DNA of 64,000 nt, taken from positions 36,560 through 100,559 of the forward strand of contig CAKSAC010000007.1 of assembly GCA_934434925.1 (NCBI GenBank), in the 5' to 3' direction. The stretch is from an uncultured Eubacteriales bacterium (GTDB lineage Bacteria > Bacillota > Clostridia > Oscillospirales > CAG-272). Below, in pieces: positions 34,618 to 43,308 of the stretch. The notes beneath the pieces were generated by a model. That model searched no databases. It had not been told where the DNA came from and saw nothing but the letters and a program-made list of their open reading frames with translations. Position 1 is the first letter of the stretch. Every line of letters starts with the position of its first letter. Position numbers and translations under genes: made by a program.

Positions 34618-35508
34618 ATGATACTTACATTACACAATATCGACAAGTCCTTTGGCGAGAAAGAGGTTCTCAAGGGCGTTTCTTTCACGGCAGAGGGCGG
34701 CAAAGCGTTCGGTCTGCTCGGCAGAAACGGCGCGGGTAAAACGACATCTATCCGTATTATTATGAACGTGTTCCCCGCAAACGGCGGAGAGGTGCTTCTG
34801 GACGGAAAGCCGATTGATTATAACAAAATCGGTCTTGGTTATCTTCCCGAAGAAAGAGGCCTGTACCCGAAAAAACCTGTTATTGATCAGCTTGCATATT
34901 TTGCGGAACTGAAAGGGTTGAGTGCCAAAGAAGCGGTCAGGGCAGTCGATTACTGGCTTAATAGGCTCGGTATGACCGAGTACCGCAATAAACGCCTCGA
35001 TACCCTTTCAAAAGGAAACCAACAGAAAATTCAGTTGATAACGGCGCTTGCGCACAATCCGCACATTGTCATTCTGGACGAGCCTTTTTCGGGGCTTGAC
35101 CCCGTAAACGCCATGCTCTTAAAAGATGTGGTAAAGGAACAGATTGCAAAGGGGAAAATCGTTTTGTTTTCAAGCCACCAGATGGCGTACATAGAGGAAT
35201 TTTGCGACAGTATCGCTATTCTCAGCGCGGGCAGAGTTGCAATCAGCGGAGATTTGGTTGAAATAAAGAGGAATTACGTGCGCGATAAATTAGTGGTAAG
35301 CACCACAAACCCCGAGCAGATACAGTCCGATTTAGGCAAGGCTTGCACCGGGCGCGAGGACGGCACGTTGCTGATTCAGCTTACAAGCCCCGAAGAAAAG
35401 CAGTCTATGATGAAACGCCTTGTCGAAAACTATGATATCGACGAAGTGAAAGTGTTTGAGCCTTCCCTCAACGATATATTCGTAGAGTACGCAGGCGCGC
35501 AGGTGTAA
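34618..35508 (+). CDS. ABC transporter ATP-binding protein (NatA/YhaQ-like)
   Basis: 296-residue cytosolic ATPase of an ABC-2-type exporter. Walker A is GLLGRNGAGKTTSIR, the signature reads LSKGNQQKIQLITAL and Walker B is IVILDEPFSGLDP, followed by the switch His in FSSHQMAYIEEF. The C-terminal 80 residues are the extra domain typical of NatA-type subunits. It pairs with the permease 11 bases downstream. Codon use is slightly more AT-rich than neighbours. The substrate (sodium, peptide or drug) cannot be told. Confidence 0.9.
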   Translation: MILTLHNIDKSFGEKEVLKGVSFTAEGGKAFGLLGRNGAGKTTSIRIIMNVFPANGGEVLLDGKPIDYNKIGLGYLPEERGLYPKKPVIDQLAYFAELKGLSAKEAVRAVDYWLNRLGMTEYRNKRLDTLSKGNQQKIQLITALAHNPHIVILDEPFSGLDPVNAMLLKDVVKEQIAKGKIVLFSSHQMAYIEEFCDSIAILSAGRVAISGDLVEIKRNYVRDKLVVSTTNPEQIQSDLGKACTGREDGTLLIQLTSPEEKQSMMKRLVENYDIDEVKVFEPSLNDIFVEYAGAQV

Positions 35509-35519
35509 GGAGGCAAGTG

Positions 35520-36755
35520 ATGAAACAGTTCGGGAAAATCCTTAAATTCGAGCTGAAAGGCTACCTGAAAAACAAAGTCTTTACAGGCGTTACGATATTT
35601 CTTGTAGTCGCAATCGCTATTGCTATGTTTATTCCCAATATCCTCTCGGCGTTCAGGTCAGAAACGCCGCCGGCAGCGGAGCTTCCCGTCATGCTTGTAT
35701 ATGCCGAAGACGAAACCCTTTCTAAAACCGTAAAGGAATATTTTGCGCCGGCCTTTACGGGGTATACCGTAAAGATTGCGGACGGAACGCCTGACGATAT
35801 AAAATCGCAGATTACAAGCGGCGTCGTCGAGTGCGCTTTTGTTTTGAACAGTCCGTCGTCCTACACGTATTACGTCAACAATCTCAATATGAGGGATTCT
35901 AATCAGGCTGTTGCGAACACGGTATTACAAGAAGTTTACAGAATGAACGCGATGATACAAAGCGGACTATCCCCCGAACAGGCGATGGATATTATGTCGG
36001 TGGTTATCGAAAGCGACACGATGACGCTCGGCGTTGACCAGATAAAAAATTATTTCTATACCTACATCATGATCCTTGCCTTATACACGGTCATTATGCT
36101 TTACGGACAACTGGTTGCGACCAACGTGGCAAGCGAAAAGAGTTCACGGGCTATGGAAGTTCTGATTACGAGCGCAAAGCCGACGAGCATGATGTTCGGA
36201 AAGGTTTTTTCGTCCTGTATCGTAGGCTTTACGCAACTGGCGCTTGTGTTCGGCTCGGCATTGCTTTTTTATAATATCAATAAAGCGCAGCTAACGAATC
36301 CGGTCATCGCTTCGATATTCGATATGCCCGTAAACCTGTTTGTTTATATGCTCGTGTTCTTTGTTCTCGGATTTTTGATTTACGCTTTCCTTTACAGCGC
36401 AATCGGCTCAACCGCGTCAAAACTGGAAGATATAAGCACAATGGTGTTGCCTGTCCCCTTCTTCTTCATTATTGCTTTTATGGTTGTTCTGTTCTCGATG
36501 ATAGGCGGCAACGTAAACTCCGTGTTGATGAAGATATGCTCGTATATTCCGTTCACTTCGCCTATGGCTATGTTTACAAGAATTTGTATGAGTACGGTTG
36601 CCTGGTATGAAATTTTCATTTCCATTGCAATCCTGATCGGCTCTGTCGTCGGTATCGGCGTTCTGTCGGCTAAAATTTACCGTGTAGGCGTTCTTCTTTA
36701 CGGTACGCCGCCGAAGTTTACAAAAATGATAAAAGAGGTTTTTAAGAAGCAGTAA
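35520..36755 (+). CDS. ABC-2 type permease (NatB/YhaP-like)
   Basis: 411-residue membrane subunit of the exporter. One helix near the N-terminus (residues 20-42), a large extracytoplasmic domain to about 175, then five or six helices, the ABC-2 layout of NatB. VATNVASEKSSRAMEVLITS is the family coupling motif. AAGGAGG lies six bases before ATG 35520; a GTG directly before is too close. Confidence 0.88.
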   Translation: MKQFGKILKFELKGYLKNKVFTGVTIFLVVAIAIAMFIPNILSAFRSETPPAAELPVMLVYAEDETLSKTVKEYFAPAFTGYTVKIADGTPDDIKSQITSGVVECAFVLNSPSSYTYYVNNLNMRDSNQAVANTVLQEVYRMNAMIQSGLSPEQAMDIMSVVIESDTMTLGVDQIKNYFYTYIMILALYTVIMLYGQLVATNVASEKSSRAMEVLITSAKPTSMMFGKVFSSCIVGFTQLALVFGSALLFYNINKAQLTNPVIASIFDMPVNLFVYMLVFFVLGFLIYAFLYSAIGSTASKLEDISTMVLPVPFFFIIAFMVVLFSMIGGNVNSVLMKICSYIPFTSPMAMFTRICMSTVAWYEIFISIAILIGSVVGIGVLSAKIYRVGVLLYGTPPKFTKMIKEVFKKQ

Positions 36756-36762
36756 GGTTTCC

Positions 36763-36786
36763 CCCTCTTTCACGATGGAAAGAGGG
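36763..36786 (+). terminator. Hairpin after the ABC permease
   Basis: CCCTCTTTC pairs with GAAAGAGGG, seven bases after the stop; no T-run follows, so termination is uncertain. Confidence 0.45.
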
Positions 36787-36850
36787 CAGGCGGAAATCCC
36801 TTTCGCATTGATTGTAGTATTTTTATACCGCCGGGGATTGCAAAAAGTAC

Positions 36851-36879
36851 TTGCAAGACGGCACTTTATCCTTTATAAT
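36851..36879 (+). promoter_or_regulatory. Promoter of the PpiC-like lipoprotein gene
   Basis: TTGCAA, 17-base spacer, TATAAT; a second TATAAT follows. Confidence 0.8.
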
Positions 36880-36946
36880 ATATATAATACGGATTAAATA
36901 CCCGCTTTCCGCCTTGTTCCGGAAGGCAACGACACGAGGATGTTCT

Positions 36947-38035
36947 ATGAAAACAAGATTTTTGCGCCGGGCATTGGCTTTCGGTCTTGCCGTTTTGCTT
37001 CTGCTCCCCGCGCTCATCGGTTGCGAGAAAGAAAAATATCCGATGCGCTCTTCCACCGCCAAAGAAAGCATGACCATGCTGACGCTGGGAGAAGAGGCGG
37101 TGCCTTTTGAGGTCCTGCGCGCCTTTTTTGCCGCAGCGGCCCACGCCGCACCGGGATACGGGGAAGATTACTTTGAAGGCGAGGAAGGAAGCGCGCGATT
37201 CGCCGCCTGTCTCGACGCGGCCCTGTCGCGGATTGCCGATATATACGCGCTCTTCGCCATGGCAAAAGAAGCAGGTATCGATCCCTACGGGAAAGAAATC
37301 TCCCAAGCCGTCCGGGATGCCGTCACCGTCGCCGTGGACGGAGAAAAAGATCAAAACGGCGCTATCATCGGCGGCTTTGCGGGCGATTACAACGCCTATC
37401 TGGAATATCTGCGCAAGAATTTCCATATGAACGACTCGGTCTGCCGTCTCATGCTCCGTTATGACGAAGCCGAAAAAAAACTGATCGCGCGCTACCGCAA
37501 ACAGAATTCCGTGACCGATGCCGAGCTTGCCGCCTTTTTTGAGGGGGAAAACTGCCTGCATATCGAATGGTTGCATCAACCGGCCGAGCAGGGAGTGGCT
37601 TCCCGCGCCCTGTTGGAGACCGCGAAGGAAAAACTGATTGCCTCCGGGATCGACGGCAGCAATCTGCCGGATGTCAATATTCTGGCTTCCTATTCCAAGG
37701 ATGTCCGGCACCGCAGCCAAAAAGTGGACAACACCGGATTTTACATCAGTCCGCATTCCTTAGACCGGAAATATGCCGCCGTGACGCAGGCCGCTTTTTC
37801 TCTCCCAATCGGCGGGCTTTCCGAAGTGATCGAAGCAAACGGCGGTTACTTTCTCCTTTACCGGATGGAGAAAAAGGCCGGGGATCTTTCCGCCCGCGCC
37901 GAGGAATTAAAGTCTCTTTATCTTTCCGACCGTTTCTATGCCGATTTGCGTATCCGTTCCGCACAATTGCTGACGCTTGCCGACTATACCGACGCCTACC
38001 GCGCGCTCACCGCGAAAGAACTTTTGGAGGACTGA
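36947..38035 (+). CDS. PpiC/SurA-like foldase lipoprotein
   Basis: 362-residue exported lipoprotein: signal peptide residues 1-24 ending in the lipobox LIGC, so the mature protein would be anchored outside the membrane. A SurA/trigger-like helical part follows, then a parvulin-like segment at about 245-315 (FYISPHSLDRKYAAVTQAAF-SLPIGGLSEVIEANGGYFLLYRMEKK), the usual PpiC ending. The parvulin region is shorter and more divergent than in PrsA, so isomerase activity is doubtful. GAGGATG precedes ATG 36947. It is coupled to the next gene. Confidence 0.75.
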   Translation: MKTRFLRRALAFGLAVLLLLPALIGCEKEKYPMRSSTAKESMTMLTLGEEAVPFEVLRAFFAAAAHAAPGYGEDYFEGEEGSARFAACLDAALSRIADIYALFAMAKEAGIDPYGKEISQAVRDAVTVAVDGEKDQNGAIIGGFAGDYNAYLEYLRKNFHMNDSVCRLMLRYDEAEKKLIARYRKQNSVTDAELAAFFEGENCLHIEWLHQPAEQGVASRALLETAKEKLIASGIDGSNLPDVNILASYSKDVRHRSQKVDNTGFYISPHSLDRKYAAVTQAAFSLPIGGLSEVIEANGGYFLLYRMEKKAGDLSARAEELKSLYLSDRFYADLRIRSAQLLTLADYTDAYRALTAKELLED

Positions 38036-38038
38036 CCC

Positions 38039-38707
38039 ATGAAAAAACTGCCACCGGAGAAAAGGAACAAAAATGCGGACGATTCTTACGCATTGCATTC
38101 GGCAAAAAAGGTGGCTTCCTCCCTCTCATCCCCGACTCTGACATTTCGTTATTCGCAAACACAGGAACTCCCGCACGCCGACAGTATCTCCGAAGCCGAA
38201 GAAAACCTGAACGAATGGCTCCTTCCCTACGGCCGGATTCTGACCGACCGGAAAGTCTATCCTTTTCGTTTCCTTTACAGTTTGCTGTATGAACTGAACC
38301 GCGACACGTATCCGTTGCGTCGGCCGCGGCCGCAGAAAGCGGAGGATTTATTGTTGCCGGTTTGCGTTTCGGCGCACGGTTTTCTTTTCACGGCGGCGCT
38401 GGCATTGCGCCTGCTGACGCGCGGCGGGCGGAATATCGATCTCGATATTGAATACGGAAATGAAGAAATCCGCCTTTTCTTCACATCGGGCCTTCTCCCC
38501 TACGAACTGCTTCCCGGGCAGGAACTCTGGGAATTTCTGAAAAGAACCGCACAGCGCTTTTCCCTTGAGGTTTTGCCGGTCGCCGGTGAAGAACGCCACG
38601 GCATATGCTTTGCTCTTCCGCGCTCCCGTTCCGAGGCCGTCCGCTTCCTCGCGCCCGATTGCTCGCTTTATGAATACTTCTTTCATCTGGCGGAACACTT
38701 TTTCTGA
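38039..38707 (+). CDS. Hypothetical protein, co-transcribed with the foldase lipoprotein
   Basis: 222-residue protein of unknown function, starting 3 bases after the lipoprotein stop with GGAGG eight bases before ATG, so the two are translated together. No signal peptide or transmembrane helix. The middle (FLFTAALALRLLTRGGRNIDLDIEYGNEEIRLFF) alternates a helix with strands, faintly reminiscent of a histidine-kinase-type ATPase fold, but no motif supports this. Real on grounds of coupling, length and codon use. Confidence 0.6.
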   Translation: MKKLPPEKRNKNADDSYALHSAKKVASSLSSPTLTFRYSQTQELPHADSISEAEENLNEWLLPYGRILTDRKVYPFRFLYSLLYELNRDTYPLRRPRPQKAEDLLLPVCVSAHGFLFTAALALRLLTRGGRNIDLDIEYGNEEIRLFFTSGLLPYELLPGQELWEFLKRTAQRFSLEVLPVAGEERHGICFALPRSRSEAVRFLAPDCSLYEYFFHLAEHFF

Positions 38708-38709
38708 TT

Positions 38710-38821
38710 GCGCCCGGTTTACCGCAATCCTTTCACCCGGCGCGATTCTCTTTGAAAAATCTCCGCTCGTTCCCGCGCCCGGCTTACCGCAATCCTGCCC
38801 GGCGCGGGTTTGTTTTGCTTT
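38710..38821 (+). terminator. Two repeated hairpins ending in a terminator
   Basis: GCGCCCGGTTTACCGCAATCC (38710) recurs as GCGCCCGGCTTACCGCAATCC (38775), each with a facing GGCGC. The second has the longer stem CCCGCGCC (38772-38779)/GGCGCGGG (38801-38808) and is followed by TTTGTTTTGCTTT. The rest of the 38708-38994 gap shows only a T-rich tract. Confidence 0.65.
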
Positions 38822-38994
38822 CTGAATTTTTATTTTCTTCTTGTTTTTTTCTTTTTGTCCTCTTTTTTCGCGCCGCCGGGCGCTTTTCTTTTTTCATGGA
38901 AGAACTGCCACTTTATTTTCCGTCCGAACGCACATAAAGCCATGCCGCCGCGTACAAATTATAAAGGAAAGTATGAAAGGCGGCGTTGGCAAGC

Positions 38995-40212
38995 ATGAAA
39001 AAATGCAGAAAATTTTTATCGCTCGTCTGTCCCGTACTGCTCTTTGCGCTGATTCTTGCGGCCGGAGCCGTCGGGCTGACGGATTTTTTATACCCGGATT
39101 CGCTCTCTCTCTTCCGGGGAGAGAGCCTGCCGGGCGGCGGTCTTATCCGGGTACGGGAAGAGGAAACGCTGGCTGTCGGGCAATACGCCACGGCAAGCCG
39201 GGCAAGCGTTTCGCTTTTCGGTATTCTTCCGGTCAAAGAGATTCGCGTCAATACCTTTGAAGACCTGAAACTGATTCCCGGAGGCGATGTTTTCGGGATT
39301 CGGATTGCGCTCGGCGGAGCGTTGATTACCGGCATTTCGGAAATCGGAACCGAGGATGGCGGGAGTATCTGCCCGGCACGGGCGGCCGGCCTGCGGCAGG
39401 GCGATCTGATTCTCTCTGTGGACGGCACCGCGGTCGGAAACGCATGGAATTTTTCGGAACTGATTGCCGAGTGCGGCGGGAAATCTCTCACCCTGCGTGT
39501 GCGGCGCGGGAAAGAAGAACTGACGATTTCCCTGACTCCGCGCCAAATGGGGAAGGATAATCGGTATCGCGCCGGCATCTGGGTGCGGGATACGGCCGCG
39601 GGTATCGGAACCGTCACCTTTGCGGATGCGGCAACCGGCGCTTTCGGCGGGCTGGGGCACGGTGTCTATGACCCCGACAGCGGGGCGCTTCTTCCCCTTG
39701 TGCGCGGTACGGTTCTGAATGTCGGTCTGTCGGGCGTTCTGCCGGGAACAGCGGGGGATCCGGGAGAATTACAAGGACATCTCCTGAATGAAAAAACCGG
39801 CTCTCTTCTCTCCAATACCGATTGTGGCGTTTTCGGCGTTTTTTCCTCTCTCCCGGAAAGAATGCAAAAAACCGAGGCGGTACCGATCGCGCTTTCTTCC
39901 TCGGTAAAACCCGGCCCCGCCGAGATTCTCTGCACCCTTGAAAACGGTGTGCGAAAGCGCTACCGCATCGAAATTACCGAAATCCGCCGCGGTAAGGAAC
40001 CGCTGACCAAAAATTTTTCGATCCGCGTCACCGATGAAGAGCTTCTTGCCGCGACAGGCGGTATCGTGCAGGGGATGAGCGGTAGCCCGATCCTGCAGGA
40101 TGGGCATCTTGTCGGTGCGGTCACGCACGTTCTCATCAATGATCCGACTGCCGGCTACGGTATCTTTATTGAAAATATGCTCTTTGCCATGCCGGATTCC
40201 ATCCGCCCCTGA
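38995..40212 (+). CDS. spoIVB: SpoIVB peptidase (S55), sporulation signalling protease
   Basis: 405-residue membrane-anchored serine protease that in Bacillus triggers pro-sigma-K processing across the forespore membranes. One N-terminal helix (residues 9-28), a PDZ domain at about 95-185 (AARAAGLRQGDLILSVDGTAV), then the S55 peptidase with GGLGHGVYDPDSG (catalytic His) and GGIVQGMSGSPILQDGHLVGAVTHVL (catalytic Ser in GMSGSP). ATG 38995 gives a natural start; an in-frame TTG at 38986 has a better-spaced AAAGG, so it may be the true start. The gene marks the organism as a spore former. Confidence 0.92.
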   Translation: MKKCRKFLSLVCPVLLFALILAAGAVGLTDFLYPDSLSLFRGESLPGGGLIRVREEETLAVGQYATASRASVSLFGILPVKEIRVNTFEDLKLIPGGDVFGIRIALGGALITGISEIGTEDGGSICPARAAGLRQGDLILSVDGTAVGNAWNFSELIAECGGKSLTLRVRRGKEELTISLTPRQMGKDNRYRAGIWVRDTAAGIGTVTFADAATGAFGGLGHGVYDPDSGALLPLVRGTVLNVGLSGVLPGTAGDPGELQGHLLNEKTGSLLSNTDCGVFGVFSSLPERMQKTEAVPIALSSSVKPGPAEILCTLENGVRKRYRIEITEIRRGKEPLTKNFSIRVTDEELLAATGGIVQGMSGSPILQDGHLVGAVTHVLINDPTAGYGIFIENMLFAMPDSIRP

Positions 40213-40318
40213 AATCCTGCGCAAGCGGCCGCGCGCGGCCGCTATAATCGCCCCTGCCCGCCGGAAAACAGGCAGGCAAACCCCTTTTCTTCGCCCCCGG
40301 GTACGAAAAAAGCGCATG

Positions 40319-40350
40319 AAAAAAACCGGTGCCTTGCGACACCGGTTTTT
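40319..40350. terminator. Bidirectional terminator between spoIVB and gap
   Basis: AAAAAACCGGTG pairs with CACCGGTTTTTT, ending six bases before the convergent gap stop codon. Confidence 0.9.
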
Positions 40351-40356
40351 TCGGAA

Positions 40357-41391
40357 TCAAAGTTCCGCGAAGTATTTGATGGTGCGAACCATCTGGCTGG
40401 TATAGGAGTTCTCGTTGTCGTACCAGGAAACGACCTGCACCTGATAGGTGTCGTCGTCAATCCGGGAGACCATGGTCTGCGTAGCATCGAAGAGCGAACC
40501 GAAACGCATGCCGATCACGTCGGAAGAAACGATTGCGTCCTCGTTATAGCCGAAGGAGGCCGAAGCCTGGGCCTTCATCGCGGCATTGATCCCTTCCTTG
40601 GTGACATCCCTGCCTTTGACAACGGCGGTGAGAATCGTGGTCGAACCGGTCGGTACCGGAACACGCTGAGCCGAACCGATCAGTTTTCCGTTCAGTTCGG
40701 GAATAACCAGGCCGATCGCCTTGGCAGCGCCGGTGGAGTTCGGCACGATGTTGGCAGCGCCGGCACGGGCACGGCGGAGATCGCCCTTTCTGTGCGGGCC
40801 GTCGAGGATCATCTGGTCGCCGGTGTAAGCGTGAATGGTGCTCATGATACCCGACTGGATCGGAGCATAGTCGTTCAGCGCTTTGGCCATCGGAGCCAGG
40901 CAGTTGGTGGTGCAGGAAGCGGCGGAGATGATCTGATCATCAGCATTCAGGGTCTTCTCGTTGACAGAGAACACGATGGTCTTGAGATCGTTTCCGGCAG
41001 GAGCCGAAATAACGACTTTTTTCGCGCCGGCGGTGATGTGCGCCATCGATTTTTCCTTCGAGCAGTAGAAACCGGTGCATTCAAGCACAACATCCACATG
41101 CAGCTGACCCCACGGGCAGTTGGCGGCGTCCTTCTCCGCGTAGATTTTCAGCACTTTTCCGTCAACGGTAATGGTATTGGCCTCGTCGTCGGCAGAAACG
41201 GTATGGGTTCCTTCCCCGATCTTGCCGCAGTAACCGCCCTGAGCGGTATCATACTTCAGCAGATGCGCAAGCATGGACGGTTTGGTCAGGTCATTGATGG
41301 CAACGATCTCATACCCTTCCGCACCGAACATCTGACGGAACGCCAAGCGGCCGATCCGTCCAAACCCATTGATAGCAACTTTTACGGACAT
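40357..41391 (-). CDS. gap: Glyceraldehyde-3-phosphate dehydrogenase, type I
   Basis: 344-residue glycolytic enzyme oxidising glyceraldehyde 3-phosphate with NAD and phosphate. NAD loop [10 protein letters not shown] at the N-terminus, active-site [12 protein letters not shown] with the catalytic Cys, and [11 protein letters not shown] are conserved. Start ATG 41391 follows GGAGG at eight bases; five extra codons upstream lack one. It stands alone with its own promoter, without pgk or cggR nearby. Confidence 0.95.
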   Translation of the reverse strand: MSVKVAINGFGRIGRLAFRQMFGAEGYEIVAINDLTKPSMLAHLLKYDTAQGGYCGKIGEGTHTVSADDEANTITVDGKVLKIYAEKDAANCPWGQLHVDVVLECTGFYCSKEKSMAHITAGAKKVVISAPAGNDLKTIVFSVNEKTLNADDQIISAASCTTNCLAPMAKALNDYAPIQSGIMSTIHAYTGDQMILDGPHRKGDLRRARAGAANIVPNSTGAAKAIGLVIPELNGKLIGSAQRVPVPTGSTTILTAVVKGRDVTKEGINAAMKAQASASFGYNEDAIVSSDVIGMRFGSLFDATQTMVSRIDDDTYQVQVVSWYDNENSYTSQMVRTIKYFAEL

Positions 41392-41431
41392 TTTGTTTTC
41401 CTCCAAAAAGATTTATAGTTCTCATCAACTT

Positions 41432-41460
41432 ATTGTAGCACAATCGTCGCGACTTTACAA
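41432..41460 (-). promoter_or_regulatory. Promoter of gap
   Basis: Minus strand TTGTAA, 17-base spacer, TACAAT; an 8-base palindrome GTCGCGAC lies between the two boxes. Confidence 0.75.
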
Positions 41461-41507
41461 GCGGATTTTCTCTTTTTTTCAGTTTTTTTCAAACTTATCG
41501 GTTTCAG

Positions 41508-41578
41508 CGAATTCCCACCCTGCATTCCGCTTCAGCTTCCCCTCGGGATTTGCTTTGGAAATTCGCTTTTTCAAAAAT
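41508..41578. repeat. Dispersed imperfect repeat, copy A
   Basis: GCGAATTCCCACC at the left faces GGAAATTCGC at the right (possible stem), and the inner ATTCCGCTTCAG, GGGATTTGCTTTGG, AATTCGCTTTTT series matches copy B at 22368-22425. It lies just upstream of the tRNA promoter. Confidence 0.5.
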
Positions 41579-41602
41579 TTCTTTCTTTTTTCTCGGAAAT
41601 GC

Positions 41603-41631
41603 TTGCAATTACCACCCGAATGTGTTATAAT
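41603..41631 (+). promoter_or_regulatory. Promoter of tRNA-Glu
   Basis: TTGCAA, 17-base spacer, TATAAT, ending 18 bases before the tRNA. Confidence 0.85.
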
Positions 41632-41649
41632 ACGGCCGTTACACACTCC

Positions 41650-41724
41650 GGCCCGTTGGTCAAGCGGCTAAGACATCGCCCTCTCACGGCGAAAACATGG
41701 GTTCGATTCCCGTACGGGTCACCA
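41650..41724 (+). tRNA. tRNA-Glu (anticodon CTC)
   Basis: Acceptor stem GGCCCGT/ACGGGTC, anticodon loop CTCTCAC within TCGCC/GGCGA giving anticodon CTC, T-loop GGTTCGATTCC, discriminator A and encoded CCA. All stems close. It marks the sharp change from GC-rich housekeeping DNA to the accessory region. Confidence 0.93.
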
Positions 41725-41728
41725 AACG

Positions 41729-41779
41729 AAACAAATCCGAACTATTTCGTAAATCGAAATTGGTTCGGATTTGTTTTTT
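41729..41779 (+). terminator. Terminator after tRNA-Glu
   Basis: AAACAAATCCGAAC (41729-41742) pairs with GTTCGGATTTGTTT (41763-41776), with an inner ATTTCG/CGAAAT stem and a T-run. Confidence 0.9.
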
Positions 41780-41792
41780 ACTATTAATGCTG

Positions 41793-41826
41793 AAGATGGG
41801 AACACAAAATCATGTGTTCCCATCTT
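41793..41826 (-). terminator. Hairpin at the end of the first element operon
   Basis: AAGATGGGAACACA (41793-41806) pairs with TGTGTTCCCATCTT (41813-41826), a perfect 14-base stem that includes the stop codon of the minus-strand gene. No T-run on that strand. Confidence 0.5.
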
Positions 41827-42364
41827 TGTCATTTGAACTTTCATTTGATGATTGATTCTTTGACAGATATTCTATTTGCTTCTCAATCAGTTTTATTTGT
41901 CCTTCTATCTCAGAAAGATCATCGCTGGTTGCCTTTCCCAATTGTAGTTTGAGAATCTGTAATTCTTGAGATAAATACTCCTTAGTTACTAAATCATTAT
42001 TGATTTCTGTTAATCTTGTTTCTGCATATTCTATACGATACTCAAAAACCGCAACTTGCTCTCTTAACTGAATAACATTTACCAACGTCCACGAAGCAAC
42101 TCCAACCACTATGGTCACGATTATCGCAATGATTTCCTCAAATATGTGTTCCCTGATAAATTTTTTGAGTTTAAGGCGTTTTACACCAACTGCCTTATCC
42201 TCGACAAAAGGCATATCATAATCGTAAATATCTTCATTACTACCATGTAATCCTCTGAAAGGATCCATTGTATTAGTATTTTGGTATCCTCGTTTGGAGC
42301 AAACCCCTTGTCTATATGCAGAAGCTTCTCTACGAGATTTTATCCCTGCTTTTTTTGAACCCAT
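41810..42364 (-). CDS. Hypothetical membrane protein with coiled coil
   Basis: 184-residue protein of unknown function. The first 75 residues are polar, one transmembrane helix follows at about 82-103 (IIAIIVTIVVGVASWTLVNV), and the rest is a predicted coiled coil (about 105-170) ending in a Ser/Asn/Asp-rich tail. AT-rich codon use unlike the housekeeping region. It starts 2 bases after the stop of the gene upstream (GGAGAG eight bases before ATG), so the two are one operon and probably work together. Confidence 0.65.
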   Translation of the reverse strand: MGSKKAGIKSRREASAYRQGVCSKRGYQNTNTMDPFRGLHGSNEDIYDYDMPFVEDKAVGVKRLKLKKFIREHIFEEIIAIIVTIVVGVASWTLVNVIQLREQVAVFEYRIEYAETRLTEINNDLVTKEYLSQELQILKLQLGKATSDDLSEIEGQIKLIEKQIEYLSKNQSSNESSNDKDGNT

Positions 42365-42366
42365 GA

Positions 42367-43050
42367 CTACTCTCCAATCTTATCAAAGATGTCGTCATTT
42401 AAAGATTTTAGAGCCAAATCAAAAAGTGTGTCTGATTTTTTATAGGCTTCAGCATTCGGCGGCAAATAAAAATATTGATAATCGTATGAAATACCATGCT
42501 TTTTCTCGTCTAAATTTCCGACGGTAATTATTTTATTGATGTAGCTATTATTATCCTTTTGTATAGATCCTTGAGGAGTGGTCTCTTTTTTGGAAAATCT
42601 AAAATCAGTAATACTTTCACAAAGATCGTTTTTTATTACTGTTTTTTTGTATTTGGTTACATCCCCATTGTTTAGTTCGCAAGTAAATACAATTCCTATG
42701 CGGCGTACAATTAAATAATTATCCGTAATTATTTCCGGGAATATATATTTCAAAATCATGTTTTGAACAAAGGTATACGCTTCATCAAACCCTGTATCAG
42801 AAACATTGTGTGTAATAATTAAATTATTTTGAGTTAATCTTAAACTGTTATGCGTTGACGCATTTATCAACGCACGTTGATACCCAACATCATTGCTTAT
42901 TTGATTATAATATCCTTCCCCCAACAACTTTTTAGAGTTAGATGACGAAAGAATGCTATCTACGATTTCGCCCCATTTGTCAAACATTTTAAAAGAATCG
43001 ACAAACTGAATACCACAAATTATCTGAGTAATACATCCATTATCAGGCAT
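42367..43050 (-). CDS. Hypothetical protein, partner of the coiled-coil membrane protein
   Basis: 227-residue soluble protein of unknown function in AT-rich DNA. The sequence mixes strands and helices (GIQFVDSFKMFDKW, NLIITHNVSDTGFDEAYTFV, YLIVRRIGIVFTCEL) and loosely recalls families with a TIGR04255-like layout, but I cannot assign it. ATG 43050 is chosen for GGAGGTG five bases upstream; nine extra codons are open upstream. A perfect promoter lies at 43083-43111, making this and the following gene a self-contained two-gene cargo. Confidence 0.6.
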   Translation of the reverse strand: MPDNGCITQIICGIQFVDSFKMFDKWGEIVDSILSSSNSKKLLGEGYYNQISNDVGYQRALINASTHNSLRLTQNNLIITHNVSDTGFDEAYTFVQNMILKYIFPEIITDNYLIVRRIGIVFTCELNNGDVTKYKKTVIKNDLCESITDFRFSKKETTPQGSIQKDNNSYINKIITVGNLDEKKHGISYDYQYFYLPPNAEAYKKSDTLFDLALKSLNDDIFDKIGE

Positions 43051-43082
43051 AATTACACCTCCAACCAAAATTGTCATCAGTA

Positions 43083-43111
43083 ATTATACCCTATTTTTGT
43101 CGAATTGTCAA
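43083..43111 (-). promoter_or_regulatory. Promoter of the two-gene AT-rich operon
   Basis: Minus strand TTGACA, 17-base spacer, TATAAT. Confidence 0.85.
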
Positions 43112-43115
43112 TGTG

Positions 43116-43274
43116 TCATATCAAATCAAGACGTGCAAGGATGATTAATACTTTATAAATTACTTCGTCAATATTTATTTCTCCGTCTTTTGAGTCAATA
43201 ACACCTCTTTCAAGTAATTGGATAATCAACCTCCGACCTTCTTGAGGAACATCGTTAATTGTTTTATATACCAT
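43116..43274 (-). CDS. Small hypothetical protein
   Basis: 52-residue frame MVYKTINDVPQEGRRLII, mostly helical, with a GGGGGGA ribosome site five bases before ATG 43274. The same frame is open further upstream but this is where initiation fits. Its end overlaps the next promoter region. No domain recognised. Confidence 0.5.
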   Translation of the reverse strand: MVYKTINDVPQEGRRLIIQLLERGVIDSKDGEINIDEVIYKVLIILARLDLI

Positions 43275-43308
43275 TTTGGTCCCCCCATAAACATTAATAC
43301 ATTTATAG

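Noticed and set aside
38973..39260. Plus-strand frame with a good AAAGGA site overlapping the start of spoIVB
   Set aside because: The protein after the first few codons is the out-of-frame reading of spoIVB and has no own features; possible only as a very short leader peptide.
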